From the NCBI RefSeq assembly GCF_024438035.1, contig NZ_JANFQF010000018.1, forward strand, positions 1-64,000: a stretch of 64,000 nucleotides of DNA, given 5' to 3'. The DNA is from Rhodococcus tibetensis. GTDB taxonomy: Bacteria > Actinomycetota > Actinomycetes > Mycobacteriales > Mycobacteriaceae. The notes under the pieces are model-generated. The model was not told the origin of the DNA and made no database searches. It was given only the letters and a program-made list of their open reading frames with translations. Below, in pieces: positions 53,065 to 62,291 of the stretch (position 1 is the first letter of the stretch; every line of letters begins with the position of its first letter). The position numbers were made by a program, and so were the translations under genes.

Positions 53065-54471
53065 TCACGCCGAGACGGAGACCTTCTCGTCGCCGTCGGT
53101 GACAGAGATTCCGCGAGTGATGGACGGGCGGCGCAGGAACACGACCCAGGTAACGGCGATGCAGGCGACGTAGAAGGCGAGGAACACCCAGAACGCCATG
53201 GTCGCCGACTTCGCGGCCCCACCGTAGGAGGCACGAAGTACCAGGTTGATGCCGACGCCGCCGAGGCCTCCGATCGCACCCGCGAAACCGATGAGGGCTC
53301 CGGACATCGCCCGCGACCAGGCCGCCTTGGCCTCCCGGCTGAGCCCGTCGAGGCCCTGTGCCTTGGCCTCGAAGATGGACGGGATCATTTTGTAGACCGA
53401 GCCGTTGCCGATTCCCGCCAGCAGGATCAGGGCGATGAAGCCGAACACGAAGGCCACCATCACACCGGCCGTTGCTGCGCCGGGTGTGCCGTCGTCGATG
53501 GTGCCCGCGGTGACGAGCACGGAGGCAGCCAGCGCCATGGCAACGAAGGTGTACAGCGTGATCTTTCCGCCACCGATCCGGTCGGCGAGTTTGCCGCCCA
53601 TCGGTCGTGCGATGGAACCGAGCAGGGGGCCGATGAAGGCGATCTGCGCCGCGTGCAGTGCTGCCTGTGCGGGGGTCTCACCACCGGCGAGAAAGTTGAT
53701 CTGCAGAACCTGGCCGAACGCGAAGCTGAAGCCGATGAACGATCCGAAGGTACCGATGTAGAGGAAGCTGATGACCCAGGAATCGGAGAACTTCAGCGCC
53801 TTGCCCATCGACCGGAGATCGGACGTCTGGTTACCGAGGTTGTCCATGAACAGGGCGGCGCCGACTGCCGCTACCGCAATGAACACCAGGTAGACGGCGC
53901 AGACGATCCACGGCTCCGTGTTGCCCACGGTGGCGATCACGAGCAGACCGACCAGCTGGATCATCGGGACACCGATGTTGCCGCCGCCGGCGTTGAGGCC
54001 GAGGGCCCAGCCCTTGAGCCGCTGCGGGTAGAAGGCGTTGATGTTGGTCATCGACGAAGCGAAGTTTCCGCCACCGACTCCGGCGAGCGCTGCCACGAGC
54101 ATGAAGGTCGTGTAGGACGCCCCGGGGTTCATCATCAGATACAGGGTGAACAGCGTCGGGATCAGCAACACCAGAGCGCTGAAGATGGTCCAGTTGCGAC
54201 CGCCGAAACGCGCCGTCGCGACGGTGTACGGGATCCGAAGAACCGAGCCGACAAGAGTGGGAACGGCGACGAGGAAGAACTTGCCCGCCGCGTCGATGCC
54301 GTAGATGTCGGTGGGCATGAACAGGACCATGACCGACCAGATCGACCAGACCGAGAAGCCGACGTGTTCGGCGACCACGGACCAGATCAGGTTCCGCTTG
54401 GCAATGTTCTTGTTGCCCGCCTCCCAGGCGTCGACGTCTTCTGCGTCCCAGTGCTCGATGTAATGCTTCAC
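53065..54471 (-). CDS. narK: Nitrate/nitrite transporter NarK
   Basis: 468 residues, 12 membrane segments. It has the nitrate-porter signature GWALGLNAGGGNIGVPMIQ and its second-half counterpart GFAGAIGGLGGVGINLVL. It imports nitrate or exchanges it for nitrite and feeds NirBD. The start is GTG at 54471 after a GAGGAGG ribosome site. It is the first gene of the narK-nirB-nirD-hemD-like-cbiX operon. The 89 bp upstream should hold the promoter. Confidence 0.94.
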   Translation of the reverse strand: MKHYIEHWDAEDVDAWEAGNKNIAKRNLIWSVVAEHVGFSVWSIWSVMVLFMPTDIYGIDAAGKFFLVAVPTLVGSVLRIPYTVATARFGGRNWTIFSALVLLIPTLFTLYLMMNPGASYTTFMLVAALAGVGGGNFASSMTNINAFYPQRLKGWALGLNAGGGNIGVPMIQLVGLLVIATVGNTEPWIVCAVYLVFIAVAAVGAALFMDNLGNQTSDLRSMGKALKFSDSWVISFLYIGTFGSFIGFSFAFGQVLQINFLAGGETPAQAALHAAQIAFIGPLLGSIARPMGGKLADRIGGGKITLYTFVAMALAASVLVTAGTIDDGTPGAATAGVMVAFVFGFIALILLAGIGNGSVYKMIPSIFEAKAQGLDGLSREAKAAWSRAMSGALIGFAGAIGGLGGVGINLVLRASYGGAAKSATMAFWVFLAFYVACIAVTWVVFLRRPSITRGISVTDGDEKVSVSA

Positions 54472-54560
54472 CCGGGCCTCCTCGTTGTGTGGGAGACCTA
54501 AAGGTAGAAAACGGGTGTTGCGGCGGTGCTGCGGTCGGTGACCGCAACGTCAACTGATCC

Positions 54561-55844
54561 TCACTTCCCGACGGAGTCGATGTGAGGTTTCGTGGACGTT
54601 TCGGCAGCGTGTCGATGAGCGTCCGAATTGCCGTTCCAGCTGTCCTCGAGCATCCGCGGCTTACACGCCTGAGCTCCCGCTATGACGAGGATCACTACCG
54701 CGCCCGTCAGAAATCCGAACGACAGCGTCCAGCCGTCGGTGGAATCGTGGAACACGCCGAACAGTAGCGGACCGAGGCAGGCGACGGCGTACCCCACGCC
54801 TTGCGTGAAACCCGACAACGTCGCCGAGCCGAGGTGCGTGCGGGTGCGCAGATTGATGAGGGTCAGCGACATCGGGAAGGTACTGGGGCCGAGCCCGAGC
54901 AGCACCACCCACAGGACCGGGGCCGACATCGGTGCGAAAAGGAGGCCGGAGAAAGCCACGAGGTAGCAGAGCGCACAACCGACCACGACCGGGAACGGAT
55001 TACGCATCCGTGCGCACAGGGTGGGCGCGCCGAACGCAGCGACGAGACCCATGAAGGAGAAGAGACCTACCATCGCCCCACCGAACCCCTCGCTGGCACC
55101 GGCGTCGGCGAGGATGTCCGGGATCCAGGTGAACATCGAATACGTGATCATCGACGTCATCCCGAACATGCCCGCCATCCCCCATCCGACGGGTGATAGC
55201 CACGCCTTGCCGTGCGGAGTTCCCGAGGGAACACTCACCGGCTCCCCCGGCGGTGCGGAGGCCGCCCGGCGACGCGCCCTGACGAGCACCACGGTCCACG
55301 GCAGTGCGGCGGCGAAACCGAGCACGGCCCACACACCGATGGAGGTACGCCAGCCGAACGCCTCCGCGAGCGGGACTGCGACGAAGGCCGGCGCGATGGT
55401 CCCGATCTGCACACCGACGATGTACACCGAGCTCATCGCCGCCAGTGTGTCGGAGAAATAGCGCTTGACCAGAGGGGGAATGACGACGTTGCCGATCCCC
55501 ATTCCGGCGAGCGCGAGCGCCGACAGCGCCAGCAACGACCACGTGTCACTCATCAGCGCCCGGGTGAGCATCCCGACGCCGGCCATCAGCACGGCCACGA
55601 GCGCCGTCCGTTCCAGTCCCCACCGCTTCGCGACGAGCGGAGTTGCCAGGCCGAACAGCGCGAACATCGCCGTCGGCACCATCCCGAACACGCCGACGAC
55701 GGTGGGCGAGAATCCGATGTCCTCCCGAATCTGGGAGGCAAGGGGGCTGAACGACGTGACTGCCAACCGGAGGACGAGCGCCGACATGGCGATCGCGCAG
55801 AAGACGAGTAAGCGACCGCGCAGAAGTTTCACCTGAGAAATCAT
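54561..55844 (-). CDS. MFS transporter, CynX/NimT type
   Basis: 427 residues from the ATG at 55844. 12 membrane segments with the CynX/NimT family opening (LRLAVTSFSPLASQIREDIG) and a long central loop. Members carry cyanate, nitroimidazole-like or other small anions; the substrate is unknown. The start codon is only 11 bp from that of the divergent GntR regulator, which almost certainly controls it. It could join the downstream narK operon but is separated by 89 bp. Confidence 0.87.
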   Translation of the reverse strand: MISQVKLLRGRLLVFCAIAMSALVLRLAVTSFSPLASQIREDIGFSPTVVGVFGMVPTAMFALFGLATPLVAKRWGLERTALVAVLMAGVGMLTRALMSDTWSLLALSALALAGMGIGNVVIPPLVKRYFSDTLAAMSSVYIVGVQIGTIAPAFVAVPLAEAFGWRTSIGVWAVLGFAAALPWTVVLVRARRRAASAPPGEPVSVPSGTPHGKAWLSPVGWGMAGMFGMTSMITYSMFTWIPDILADAGASEGFGGAMVGLFSFMGLVAAFGAPTLCARMRNPFPVVVGCALCYLVAFSGLLFAPMSAPVLWVVLLGLGPSTFPMSLTLINLRTRTHLGSATLSGFTQGVGYAVACLGPLLFGVFHDSTDGWTLSFGFLTGAVVILVIAGAQACKPRMLEDSWNGNSDAHRHAAETSTKPHIDSVGK

Positions 55845-55861
55845 AGGATGACCGGATGACC
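55844..55861 (+). promoter_or_regulatory. Overlapping start region of NimT transporter and GntR gene
   Basis: A -10-like TAGGAT (55844-55849) lies six bases before the GntR ATG (55856), the spacing of a leaderless promoter. The tandem repeat GGATGACC-GGATGACC (55846-55861) covers both start codons and could be a regulator site. Confidence 0.5.
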
Positions 55862-56521
55862 TTTGGAAAACCAATTCGGCGCGCGAGCCTCATCTCGCAG
55901 GTCACCGAGCAGTTGCGGGAAGAGATCTGCAGCGGACGCTGGGCCGTCGGCGAGAAGATCCCAACCGAAACGGTGCTGTCCGAACTGACCGGGACGGGGC
56001 GCAACACCGTCCGGGAGGCAGTCCAGGCGCTGGTCCACACGGGATTGCTCGAACGCAGGCAAGGGTCCGGAACATACGTCGTCGCCATTTCCGATGTCGG
56101 TGGAACCCTCGGAAAGTACTTCGCCGGGGCACACGAGCGCGACGTGCTGGAACTGCGTCAGGCCCTCGACGTGACCGCCGCCGCCCTCGCCGCCCGTCGG
56201 CGCACCCCCGACGACGTCACCCGTCTCGAAGGCCTGCTGCGTGAACGCCACCGCCTGTGGGAGGAGTCGGCTACGGATGCGGCAATCACCGCTGATGTCG
56301 CGCTGCACCGCGCAATCGTGGAAGCCAGCCACAACGCGGTGTATCTCGAGTTCTACGACTCACTACTCCCCGCTATCGAGCACACCGTGGATCAGCACGT
56401 GCATGCCACAGGGGAAGGATTGCACGACGAGCACGGCCGCCTGGTGCGGGCCGTCGTCGACGGAGACGAGCATCGCGCATCACAGGCCGCGCGTGACCTG
56501 TTCGCCGAGCTCCTCGACTAG
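55856..56521 (+). CDS. FadR-type GntR transcriptional regulator
   Basis: 221 residues. Winged helix (about 10-75: SLISQVTEQLREEICSG, KIPTETVLSELTGTGRNTVREAV, RRQGSGTYV) and an all-helical FCD ligand domain with metal-type residues in LRQALDVTAAAL, DVALHRAIVEASHN and LHDEHGRLVRAV. It probably represses the divergent NimT-type transporter and itself in response to a small carboxylate or the transported compound. The transcript may be leaderless. It is convergent with the TIGR02569 gene. Confidence 0.9.
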   Translation: MTFGKPIRRASLISQVTEQLREEICSGRWAVGEKIPTETVLSELTGTGRNTVREAVQALVHTGLLERRQGSGTYVVAISDVGGTLGKYFAGAHERDVLELRQALDVTAAALAARRRTPDDVTRLEGLLRERHRLWEESATDAAITADVALHRAIVEASHNAVYLEFYDSLLPAIEHTVDQHVHATGEGLHDEHGRLVRAVVDGDEHRASQAARDLFAELLD

Positions 56522-56547
56522 CCGGCCCCCTTCCGCGCTACGTCCAC

Positions 56548-57402
56548 TCAGAGCAGGAGTCGCACCACGTCGGCGGTGCGAGCGAGTCCGGGAAACGCTT
56601 CGGCCGTGGACCGGGGATGCAGCACATGGACGGCAAGGCGGAACAAGACGGCACGCAACAGCATCTGCGGCCACTCGGGAAGGTCTTCCCAGCGTCCGAT
56701 CAGCGCCTCGTCCGCCCCACCCCAGGAAATCGCGTCCACGACGGCCACTGCGGCCGCCCACGCCGCCGGCCGCCAGTACGGGGTGAGGTCGGTGATACCG
56801 GGTGCCAGCGCACCCGAGAACAGCACAGTGCCGAACAGGTCTCCGTGGACAAGCTGATCGGGGCTGACGACGGGTTTGCGCAGAGTCGCCAGGCCGGTGA
56901 TCAGTTCGAGGCTCTTGCGACCGTCAGGCGACGGAGTTTCGAGTTGCTCGGCACCCTTCGCGCCGCGCAGGGGAATCTTCTCCCACGCCGCCCGATCGGC
57001 GGCCACGAAGACGTCGACCTCCGCCCACGGGGCCACCGGCGGCTGCACCAGGAAGCGGGGACGCTCCAACTGGGAGGTGGCGGCATGCAGCCGGCCCGAC
57101 ATGGAGACCACCTCGTCGTGACGAGGTTCGGGCGTGCCCTCGATGAACGTGTCCGCACGCCACCCCGAGACCACGTACCGACCGTCGGTGGAACGCACCG
57201 GACGAGCGAGCCGCACCCCGTCCACTTCCAGGGTTTCGCGCACCTTGGCCGACCAGGCGGCACGAGCGTGGTCGGCGACGGCTGAGAGGACTACGTCTCC
57301 ACAGAGCCACCCGCCGTCCCAGTCCGCACCGAGTGGAATGGGCTCGACTTCCCGGAGGCCGAACGTGGAGCACACGTGCTGAGGGGGTTGGCCTGTGCTC
57401 AC
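56548..57402 (-). CDS. TIGR02569-family protein
   Basis: 284 residues from the GTG at 57402. An actinobacterial family of unknown function with aminoglycoside-phosphotransferase-like traits: GWRADTFIEGTPEPR, LVHGDLFGTVLF (the HGD of a kinase catalytic loop, but without the usual asparagine after it) and ITDLTPYWRPAAWAAA. It may be a degenerate kinase. The homologue next to moeZ in M. tuberculosis marks the return to conserved gene order. The frame extends 112 codons upstream without support. Confidence 0.82.
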   Translation of the reverse strand: MSTGQPPQHVCSTFGLREVEPIPLGADWDGGWLCGDVVLSAVADHARAAWSAKVRETLEVDGVRLARPVRSTDGRYVVSGWRADTFIEGTPEPRHDEVVSMSGRLHAATSQLERPRFLVQPPVAPWAEVDVFVAADRAAWEKIPLRGAKGAEQLETPSPDGRKSLELITGLATLRKPVVSPDQLVHGDLFGTVLFSGALAPGITDLTPYWRPAAWAAAVAVVDAISWGGADEALIGRWEDLPEWPQMLLRAVLFRLAVHVLHPRSTAEAFPGLARTADVVRLLL

Positions 57403-57500
57403 GACGTCAACGCTACCGCCGGGCGGCCCGGTGGCACTGTAAGGCGCGCTGAAGCACGCGGAGCGTGCGGTCGTGCGCCGGAGACCAGGACCCGCCGAAC

Positions 57501-58703
57501 TCAGTAGACGGGCAGGCTGTTGTCCACCTGTGTGGCCCACGCAATGACTCCGCCCTGCAGATGCGTCGCGTCGGAGAACCCCGCCTTCTTGAGCGCCGCC
57601 AGCGCTTCGGCAGACCGCACACCGGTCTTGCAGTGCAGCACGATCGGCTTGTTCTGCGGCAGCTCGGCGAGAGCCTCCCCCGACAGGATGCGGTCCTTCG
57701 GGATCAGCACCGCACCGGGGAGATGGACGATGTCCCATTCGACGGGTTCGCGCACGTCGACGATCTGGAGGTCCTTCCCTGCGTCCAGAAGGTCTCGCAG
57801 CTCCGTCGCGGTGATGGTCGATCCGGCCGCCGCGGACTGGCCCTCGTCCGAGACGACGCCACAGAAGGCGTCGTAGTCGATGAGCTCGGTGATCGGTGTG
57901 CGCGCCGGGTCACGGCGAAGCGTGATGGTCCGATACGTCATGTCGAGTGCGTCGTAGACCATGAGCCGGCCGAGCAGCGATTCGCCGATCCCGGTGATCA
58001 GTTTCACCGCTTCGGTGGCCATGATCGACCCGATCGAGGCGCACAGCACCCCCAGCACTCCGCCTTCGGCGCACGAAGGGACCATCCCGGGCGGCGGCGC
58101 CTCCGGGTACAGGTCGCGGTAATTGAGTCCGCGCCCGTCCGGTGCGTCCTCCCAGAACACGGACGCCTGCCCCTCGAAACGGTAGATCGAACCCCAGACG
58201 TACGGCTTGTGCGCCAGTACCGCTGCGTCGTTGACCAGGTAGCGGGTGGCGAAGTTGTCGGTGCCGTCGAGGATCAGGTCGTACTGACCGAACAGCTCGA
58301 CGGCGTTGTCGGGTTCGAGCCGGAACTCGTGTAACCGGACGTCAACGTGCTCGTTGATCTCCTTGATGGAGTCGCGGGCGCTTTCCGCCTTGGGCCTGCC
58401 CACGTCCGAGCGACCGTGGATGACCTGTCGCTGCAGATTGGACATGTCGACTTCGTCGAACTCGACGATCCCCAGGGTTCCGACGCCTGCAGCGGCGAGG
58501 TACAGCAACGCCGGGGAGCCCAGTCCACCCGCGCCGATGACGAGGACCTTGGCGTTCTTCAGCCGCTTCTGCCCCGCCATGCCGACGTCGGGGATGATCA
58601 GGTGCCTGCTGTAGCGGGCCACCTCGTCACGCGAGAGTTCGGCGTCCGGCTCCACCAGCGGGGGCAGTGGCTGCGGGGTGTTTCCAGAACGGTCAAGCGA
58701 CAC
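57501..58703 (-). CDS. moeZ: Adenylyltransferase/sulfurtransferase MoeZ
   Basis: 400 residues. MoeB-type E1 domain (VLVIGAGGLGSPALLYLAAAG, DGTDNFATRYLVND, VPSCAEGGVLGVL) followed by a rhodanese domain with catalytic cysteine in VLHCKTGVRSAE. It adenylates and thiolates small sulfur-carrier proteins (MoaD, CysO and relatives), feeding molybdopterin and cysteine or thiotemplated synthesis. The start is GTG at 58703 after AGGAG. The adjacent upstream inverted repeat may regulate it. Confidence 0.93.
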   Translation of the reverse strand: MSLDRSGNTPQPLPPLVEPDAELSRDEVARYSRHLIIPDVGMAGQKRLKNAKVLVIGAGGLGSPALLYLAAAGVGTLGIVEFDEVDMSNLQRQVIHGRSDVGRPKAESARDSIKEINEHVDVRLHEFRLEPDNAVELFGQYDLILDGTDNFATRYLVNDAAVLAHKPYVWGSIYRFEGQASVFWEDAPDGRGLNYRDLYPEAPPPGMVPSCAEGGVLGVLCASIGSIMATEAVKLITGIGESLLGRLMVYDALDMTYRTITLRRDPARTPITELIDYDAFCGVVSDEGQSAAAGSTITATELRDLLDAGKDLQIVDVREPVEWDIVHLPGAVLIPKDRILSGEALAELPQNKPIVLHCKTGVRSAEALAALKKAGFSDATHLQGGVIAWATQVDNSLPVY

Positions 58704-58741
58704 GGTCCACTCCTGACGATTACGCGACGGCTTCCGGCTCC

Positions 58742-58771
58742 GTCGAAGTGTCTCACTGTCGACACTTCGAC
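58742..58771. promoter_or_regulatory. 11-bp inverted repeat upstream of moeZ
   Basis: GTCGAAGTGTC (58742-58752) and GACACTTCGAC (58761-58771) are a perfect inverted repeat with an 8-bp spacer, and further TGTC/GACA copies lie to the right. It sits between the stop of the DUF3152 gene and the moeZ start, so it may be a terminator, an operator, or both. Confidence 0.5.
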
Positions 58772-58844
58772 AATGTCAGTGTCAACGCCTCGACAAGGCC
58801 CATTCTTCCCCTCCCGGCACCCCGTGGTTCCGGGTGGACGCAAC

Positions 58845-59936
58845 TCAGCCGCGCGGGAACGGCCAGGGATTGAAATGGCACGTCAATCCGTTCTTGGGCA
58901 CAATCCCTTCGGGGTCGAGTTCGGCGATGTCGTTGTTGGAGGTACCGAACGACTGCTGCATCATCACCGGGGCGAGACCGCCCTCCGTTTCACAGGGTTG
59001 ATGATCCTGGTAGCCGATGGCATGACCGACCTCATGGTTGATCTGGTACTGCCGATACGAACCGATGTCGCCCTGGAAGGCGATTGCTCCGCGCACCCAG
59101 CGGGGCTCGTTGAGGAGGACGCGGTCGATTCCGGGGTTGTAGCAGGACACCTCGAGCTGGATGTCGTACCCGCAGGCTTCCCTGATGGTCATTTGAGAGG
59201 TCAGTGAAATGCGAAAATCCGGGTCACCCTGGTCTACCCGCCGGAACGCGAATCGGGGATCCTTGGTCCAGCTCTTCGGGTTCGACAGGGTCTGCTCGAC
59301 CATCCGCCCGAACGATTCGTCTCCCCCGAAGCCCGAGGTGTCGACACCGTCCTCGATTTCGACGGAGTAGGTGAACTCCCTCTCGGTACCCTGCCCGACC
59401 TTGGGACCGCTGCCGGGCACGACCCGCCAGGTGCGGGCTCCCACGGCGGTGAACGGCCCGCCGTCCGGCAACGCCCCGGAGGGAAGGTCCGCCGCGAAGT
59501 TTCCATCCGCCTCGGGTGGCACACCGATGACACTCGAGCCGTCCGTGTCCCGGGACAGCGTCCCGAATCCGGGGCTGTCGGTGCCGGCTGCGGGGTCTCC
59601 GGCGCCGGTGCCGCGCACCGCGTCGACGACGACGAAGATCGTGACGACGAACAGAATCGGTATCGCATAGGCGCGCCACCCGTAGGTGGAGACGAATCGG
59701 CCGACCCTGCTCTGTTTCCGCGCCTGCCGTTCCGGTCTCGGATTTCGGGGCCGCGCGGCGTCTCCGGTAATCGGATCCCACTGTGCCCGGAGGGGCTGAT
59801 GGGACTGCGCCTTGTATGTGGACTGCGAGGGGCGGGGACGGGCCTCACGCTGTTTCAGGCTGCGCGATTGCCACTCCCCGTGATCGGAGCTCTCGGGAGC
59901 CCTGCCGCGCACGCGCGGTCCTCCTCGGTCAGTCAC
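58845..59936 (-). CDS. DUF3152 zincin-like exported protein
   Basis: 363 residues. A basic, disordered N-terminus (about 1-85) precedes one membrane segment (AYAIPILFVVTIFVVVDAV) and an outer domain of the DUF3152 family. The motif INHEVGHAIGYQDHQPC fits HExxHxxGxxD, the metzincin pattern with Asp as third ligand, as in snapalysin. MMQQSFG may be the Met-turn. Cysteines in the domain could form disulfides. I infer a cell-surface metalloprotease. The GTG at 59936 is not certain; its ribosome site is weak. Confidence 0.82.
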   Translation of the reverse strand: MTDRGGPRVRGRAPESSDHGEWQSRSLKQREARPRPSQSTYKAQSHQPLRAQWDPITGDAARPRNPRPERQARKQSRVGRFVSTYGWRAYAIPILFVVTIFVVVDAVRGTGAGDPAAGTDSPGFGTLSRDTDGSSVIGVPPEADGNFAADLPSGALPDGGPFTAVGARTWRVVPGSGPKVGQGTEREFTYSVEIEDGVDTSGFGGDESFGRMVEQTLSNPKSWTKDPRFAFRRVDQGDPDFRISLTSQMTIREACGYDIQLEVSCYNPGIDRVLLNEPRWVRGAIAFQGDIGSYRQYQINHEVGHAIGYQDHQPCETEGGLAPVMMQQSFGTSNNDIAELDPEGIVPKNGLTCHFNPWPFPRG

Positions 59937-60174
59937 GACGCCAGAATCTCACAGTCCGCCACCACCTCGTCCCAGCCGTCCACCGATGCCTTCTTCGGCG
60001 TGTCCGCCTCGTACCACCCGCAACACTGCGGCAACCCGTGTCAGCTGGTGAGTCCGAGAGCAGATTTCGCCCAGTTACCGGTCAGGCAATAAAGGAGTCG
60101 AGCATCGACCTGTGAGTCCACCATGAACGGATTCCTACGCGCGGGTATCGTTCACACAGTTACACAGAATGTGA

Positions 60175-60876
<702 letters not shown>

Positions 60877-60891
60877 AACTTCCAGAGACGG

Positions 60892-60926
60892 GAAGGGCCC
60901 GCAGCCGAATCGGCTGCGGGCCCTTC
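60892..60926. terminator. Bidirectional terminator (fasR / DUF3107 gene)
   Basis: GAAGGGCCCGCAGCCG (60892-60907) pairs perfectly with 60911-60926 around a 3-nt loop. It lies between convergent genes, 15 bp past the fasR stop and 8 bp past the DUF3107 stop. Confidence 0.92.
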
Positions 60927-60934
60927 TCGTACCG

Positions 60935-61165
60935 TCAGGCAGTGGGAGCGAACCCGACCTTGCGGATATCCGACGGACCGATCTCCACGTATGCGATCTT
61001 CGCCGCCTGGATGAGGAACTTGCGCCCCTTGTCGTCCTGCAGAGACAAGATCCCGTCGCCGCCGCCGAGGGCGCCCGAGACCAATGTCTCGACCTCGTCC
61101 GGGGTCTGCTCGCTGCTGACGATGAGCTCACGTGGGCTGTCGATTACACCGATCTTGACCTCCAC
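60935..61165 (-). CDS. DUF3107 small protein (TB9.4-like)
   Basis: 76 residues from the GTG at 61165, which follows a GGAGG at good spacing. The conserved DUF3107 sequence is complete: VKIGVIDSPRELIVSSEQ, GGDGILSLQDDKGRKFLI, IAYVEIGPSDIRKVGF. It is cytoplasmic, of unknown function and widespread in actinobacteria. The M. tuberculosis homologue TB9.4 lies in the same place beside fasR. Confidence 0.9.
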   Translation of the reverse strand: MEVKIGVIDSPRELIVSSEQTPDEVETLVSGALGGGDGILSLQDDKGRKFLIQAAKIAYVEIGPSDIRKVGFAPTA

Positions 61166-61287
61166 GGTCAACCTCCGAACTCTCCGAGAAACATCAGCTG
61201 TCCTGGCCAGGCTAATGCAGTCGGCCCCGCCGGGGCGCGCAGGTGCGCTGTGCCCTGAGCGAACAGGGCCGCGCACCCATGCCGTCG

Positions 61288-61968
61288 TCACACGAGACCG
61301 AGCACCGCCATGCGCTCGGCGTGCATCTTCTGCATGCGGTCGAACAAGGCGACCACACCATTGAGGTCTCCCGATGCGGAGATCACGAGATCGGTCAGCG
61401 CTTCGCGCTGTGCCAGTACGAACTGCGCCTGCGTGATCGCTTCACCGAGCAGACGCCGGCCCCAGAGCATGAGACGGTCCTTGTCCCGGTTGCTGGCGGC
61501 GATCGCCCGTTGCACCTCGTGTACGACGAATTCGGAGTGGCCCGTCTGCGACAGCACCTCTTCGACCGTACCGGCCGCCTCAGCTGGCAGGGAATGGCCG
61601 ATTTCACGGTAGAAGTCGGCGGCGATCCCGTCACCGACGTACGCCTTGACGAGCGCCTCGAGCCAGGTGGAGGGCGTCGTCGAGGCGTGGTAGTTGTCCA
61701 ACGCGCGCACGAACGGGTCCATCGCTTCGTAGATGTCGAACCCACGTGCGGTCAACGCCTGTTCGAGCATTTCGAAGTGACCCATCTCGGCGGCTGCCAT
61801 GCTGGCGAGCGCCACTTTACCCTCGAGGGTCCGCGCCATCTGCGCGTCCTCGGACAGCCGGTAGAAGGCGGAGATCTCACCGTATGCGAGGACCGCGAAG
61901 AGTTCACTGACGCCGGGATGATCAGCGGGAATGGTCGAGTTCGACGAGGCAGGCGTGTTGGGCTCCAT
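61288..61968 (-). CDS. Ferritin-like fold protein (MiaE-like)
   Basis: 226 residues. A four-helix bundle with carboxylate and histidine positions typical of diiron proteins: AVLAYGEISAFYRLSED, AAAEMGHFEMLEQAL and GDGIAADFYREIG, HEVQRAIAA. It resembles tRNA 2-methylthio-N6-isopentenyladenosine hydroxylase (MiaE)-type proteins, but that reaction is not assured. The ATG at 61968 (EPNTPASSN) starts a plausible N-terminus; longer frames lack support. It diverges from the DEAD helicase. Confidence 0.82.
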   Translation of the reverse strand: MEPNTPASSNSTIPADHPGVSELFAVLAYGEISAFYRLSEDAQMARTLEGKVALASMAAAEMGHFEMLEQALTARGFDIYEAMDPFVRALDNYHASTTPSTWLEALVKAYVGDGIAADFYREIGHSLPAEAAGTVEEVLSQTGHSEFVVHEVQRAIAASNRDKDRLMLWGRRLLGEAITQAQFVLAQREALTDLVISASGDLNGVVALFDRMQKMHAERMAVLGLV

Positions 61969-62291
61969 GGCGCCACAGCCTAGTGCGTCGGGGAGTGACA
62001 TTCCCCATGAGCGACCGACGTGCGGGTGTAGTCCGGCTACAATGATGGTGGATAACTGCTCGCCGCCACGTTCGTCACCATCGAACGACGGTCCGGCAAT
62101 GATCGCGTTCACGACGTGGTCAGTGGTTCTCCACCGATAATGTGCGCGCACCTGATCGACGGTTCCAGCCGCGCCTCGCCGAAATTCTTCGATTTCCGCG
62201 CTGAGGCAGAGGCAGGATCACTCGGAAGAGGACCTCGACAAGCGTCGACTGGGAAATCGGGCCGAACAGCGGCCTGGCCCTTACCTCGTGC
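61969..62291. other. Intergenic region with probable long helicase leader
   Basis: About 320 bp between divergent genes. TACAAT (62038-62043) on the plus strand could be a -10 for the helicase, giving a leader of about 270 nt. GGGGAGTGACATTCCCC (61990-62006) is a small inverted repeat beside the other gene's start. No gene was seen. Confidence 0.45.

Noticed and set aside
54472..54560. GlnR box upstream of narK
   Set aside because: GTGACCGCAACGTCAAC (54538 onward) resembles GTnAC-N6-GnAAC only if the spacer is stretched by one base; too weak to annotate.
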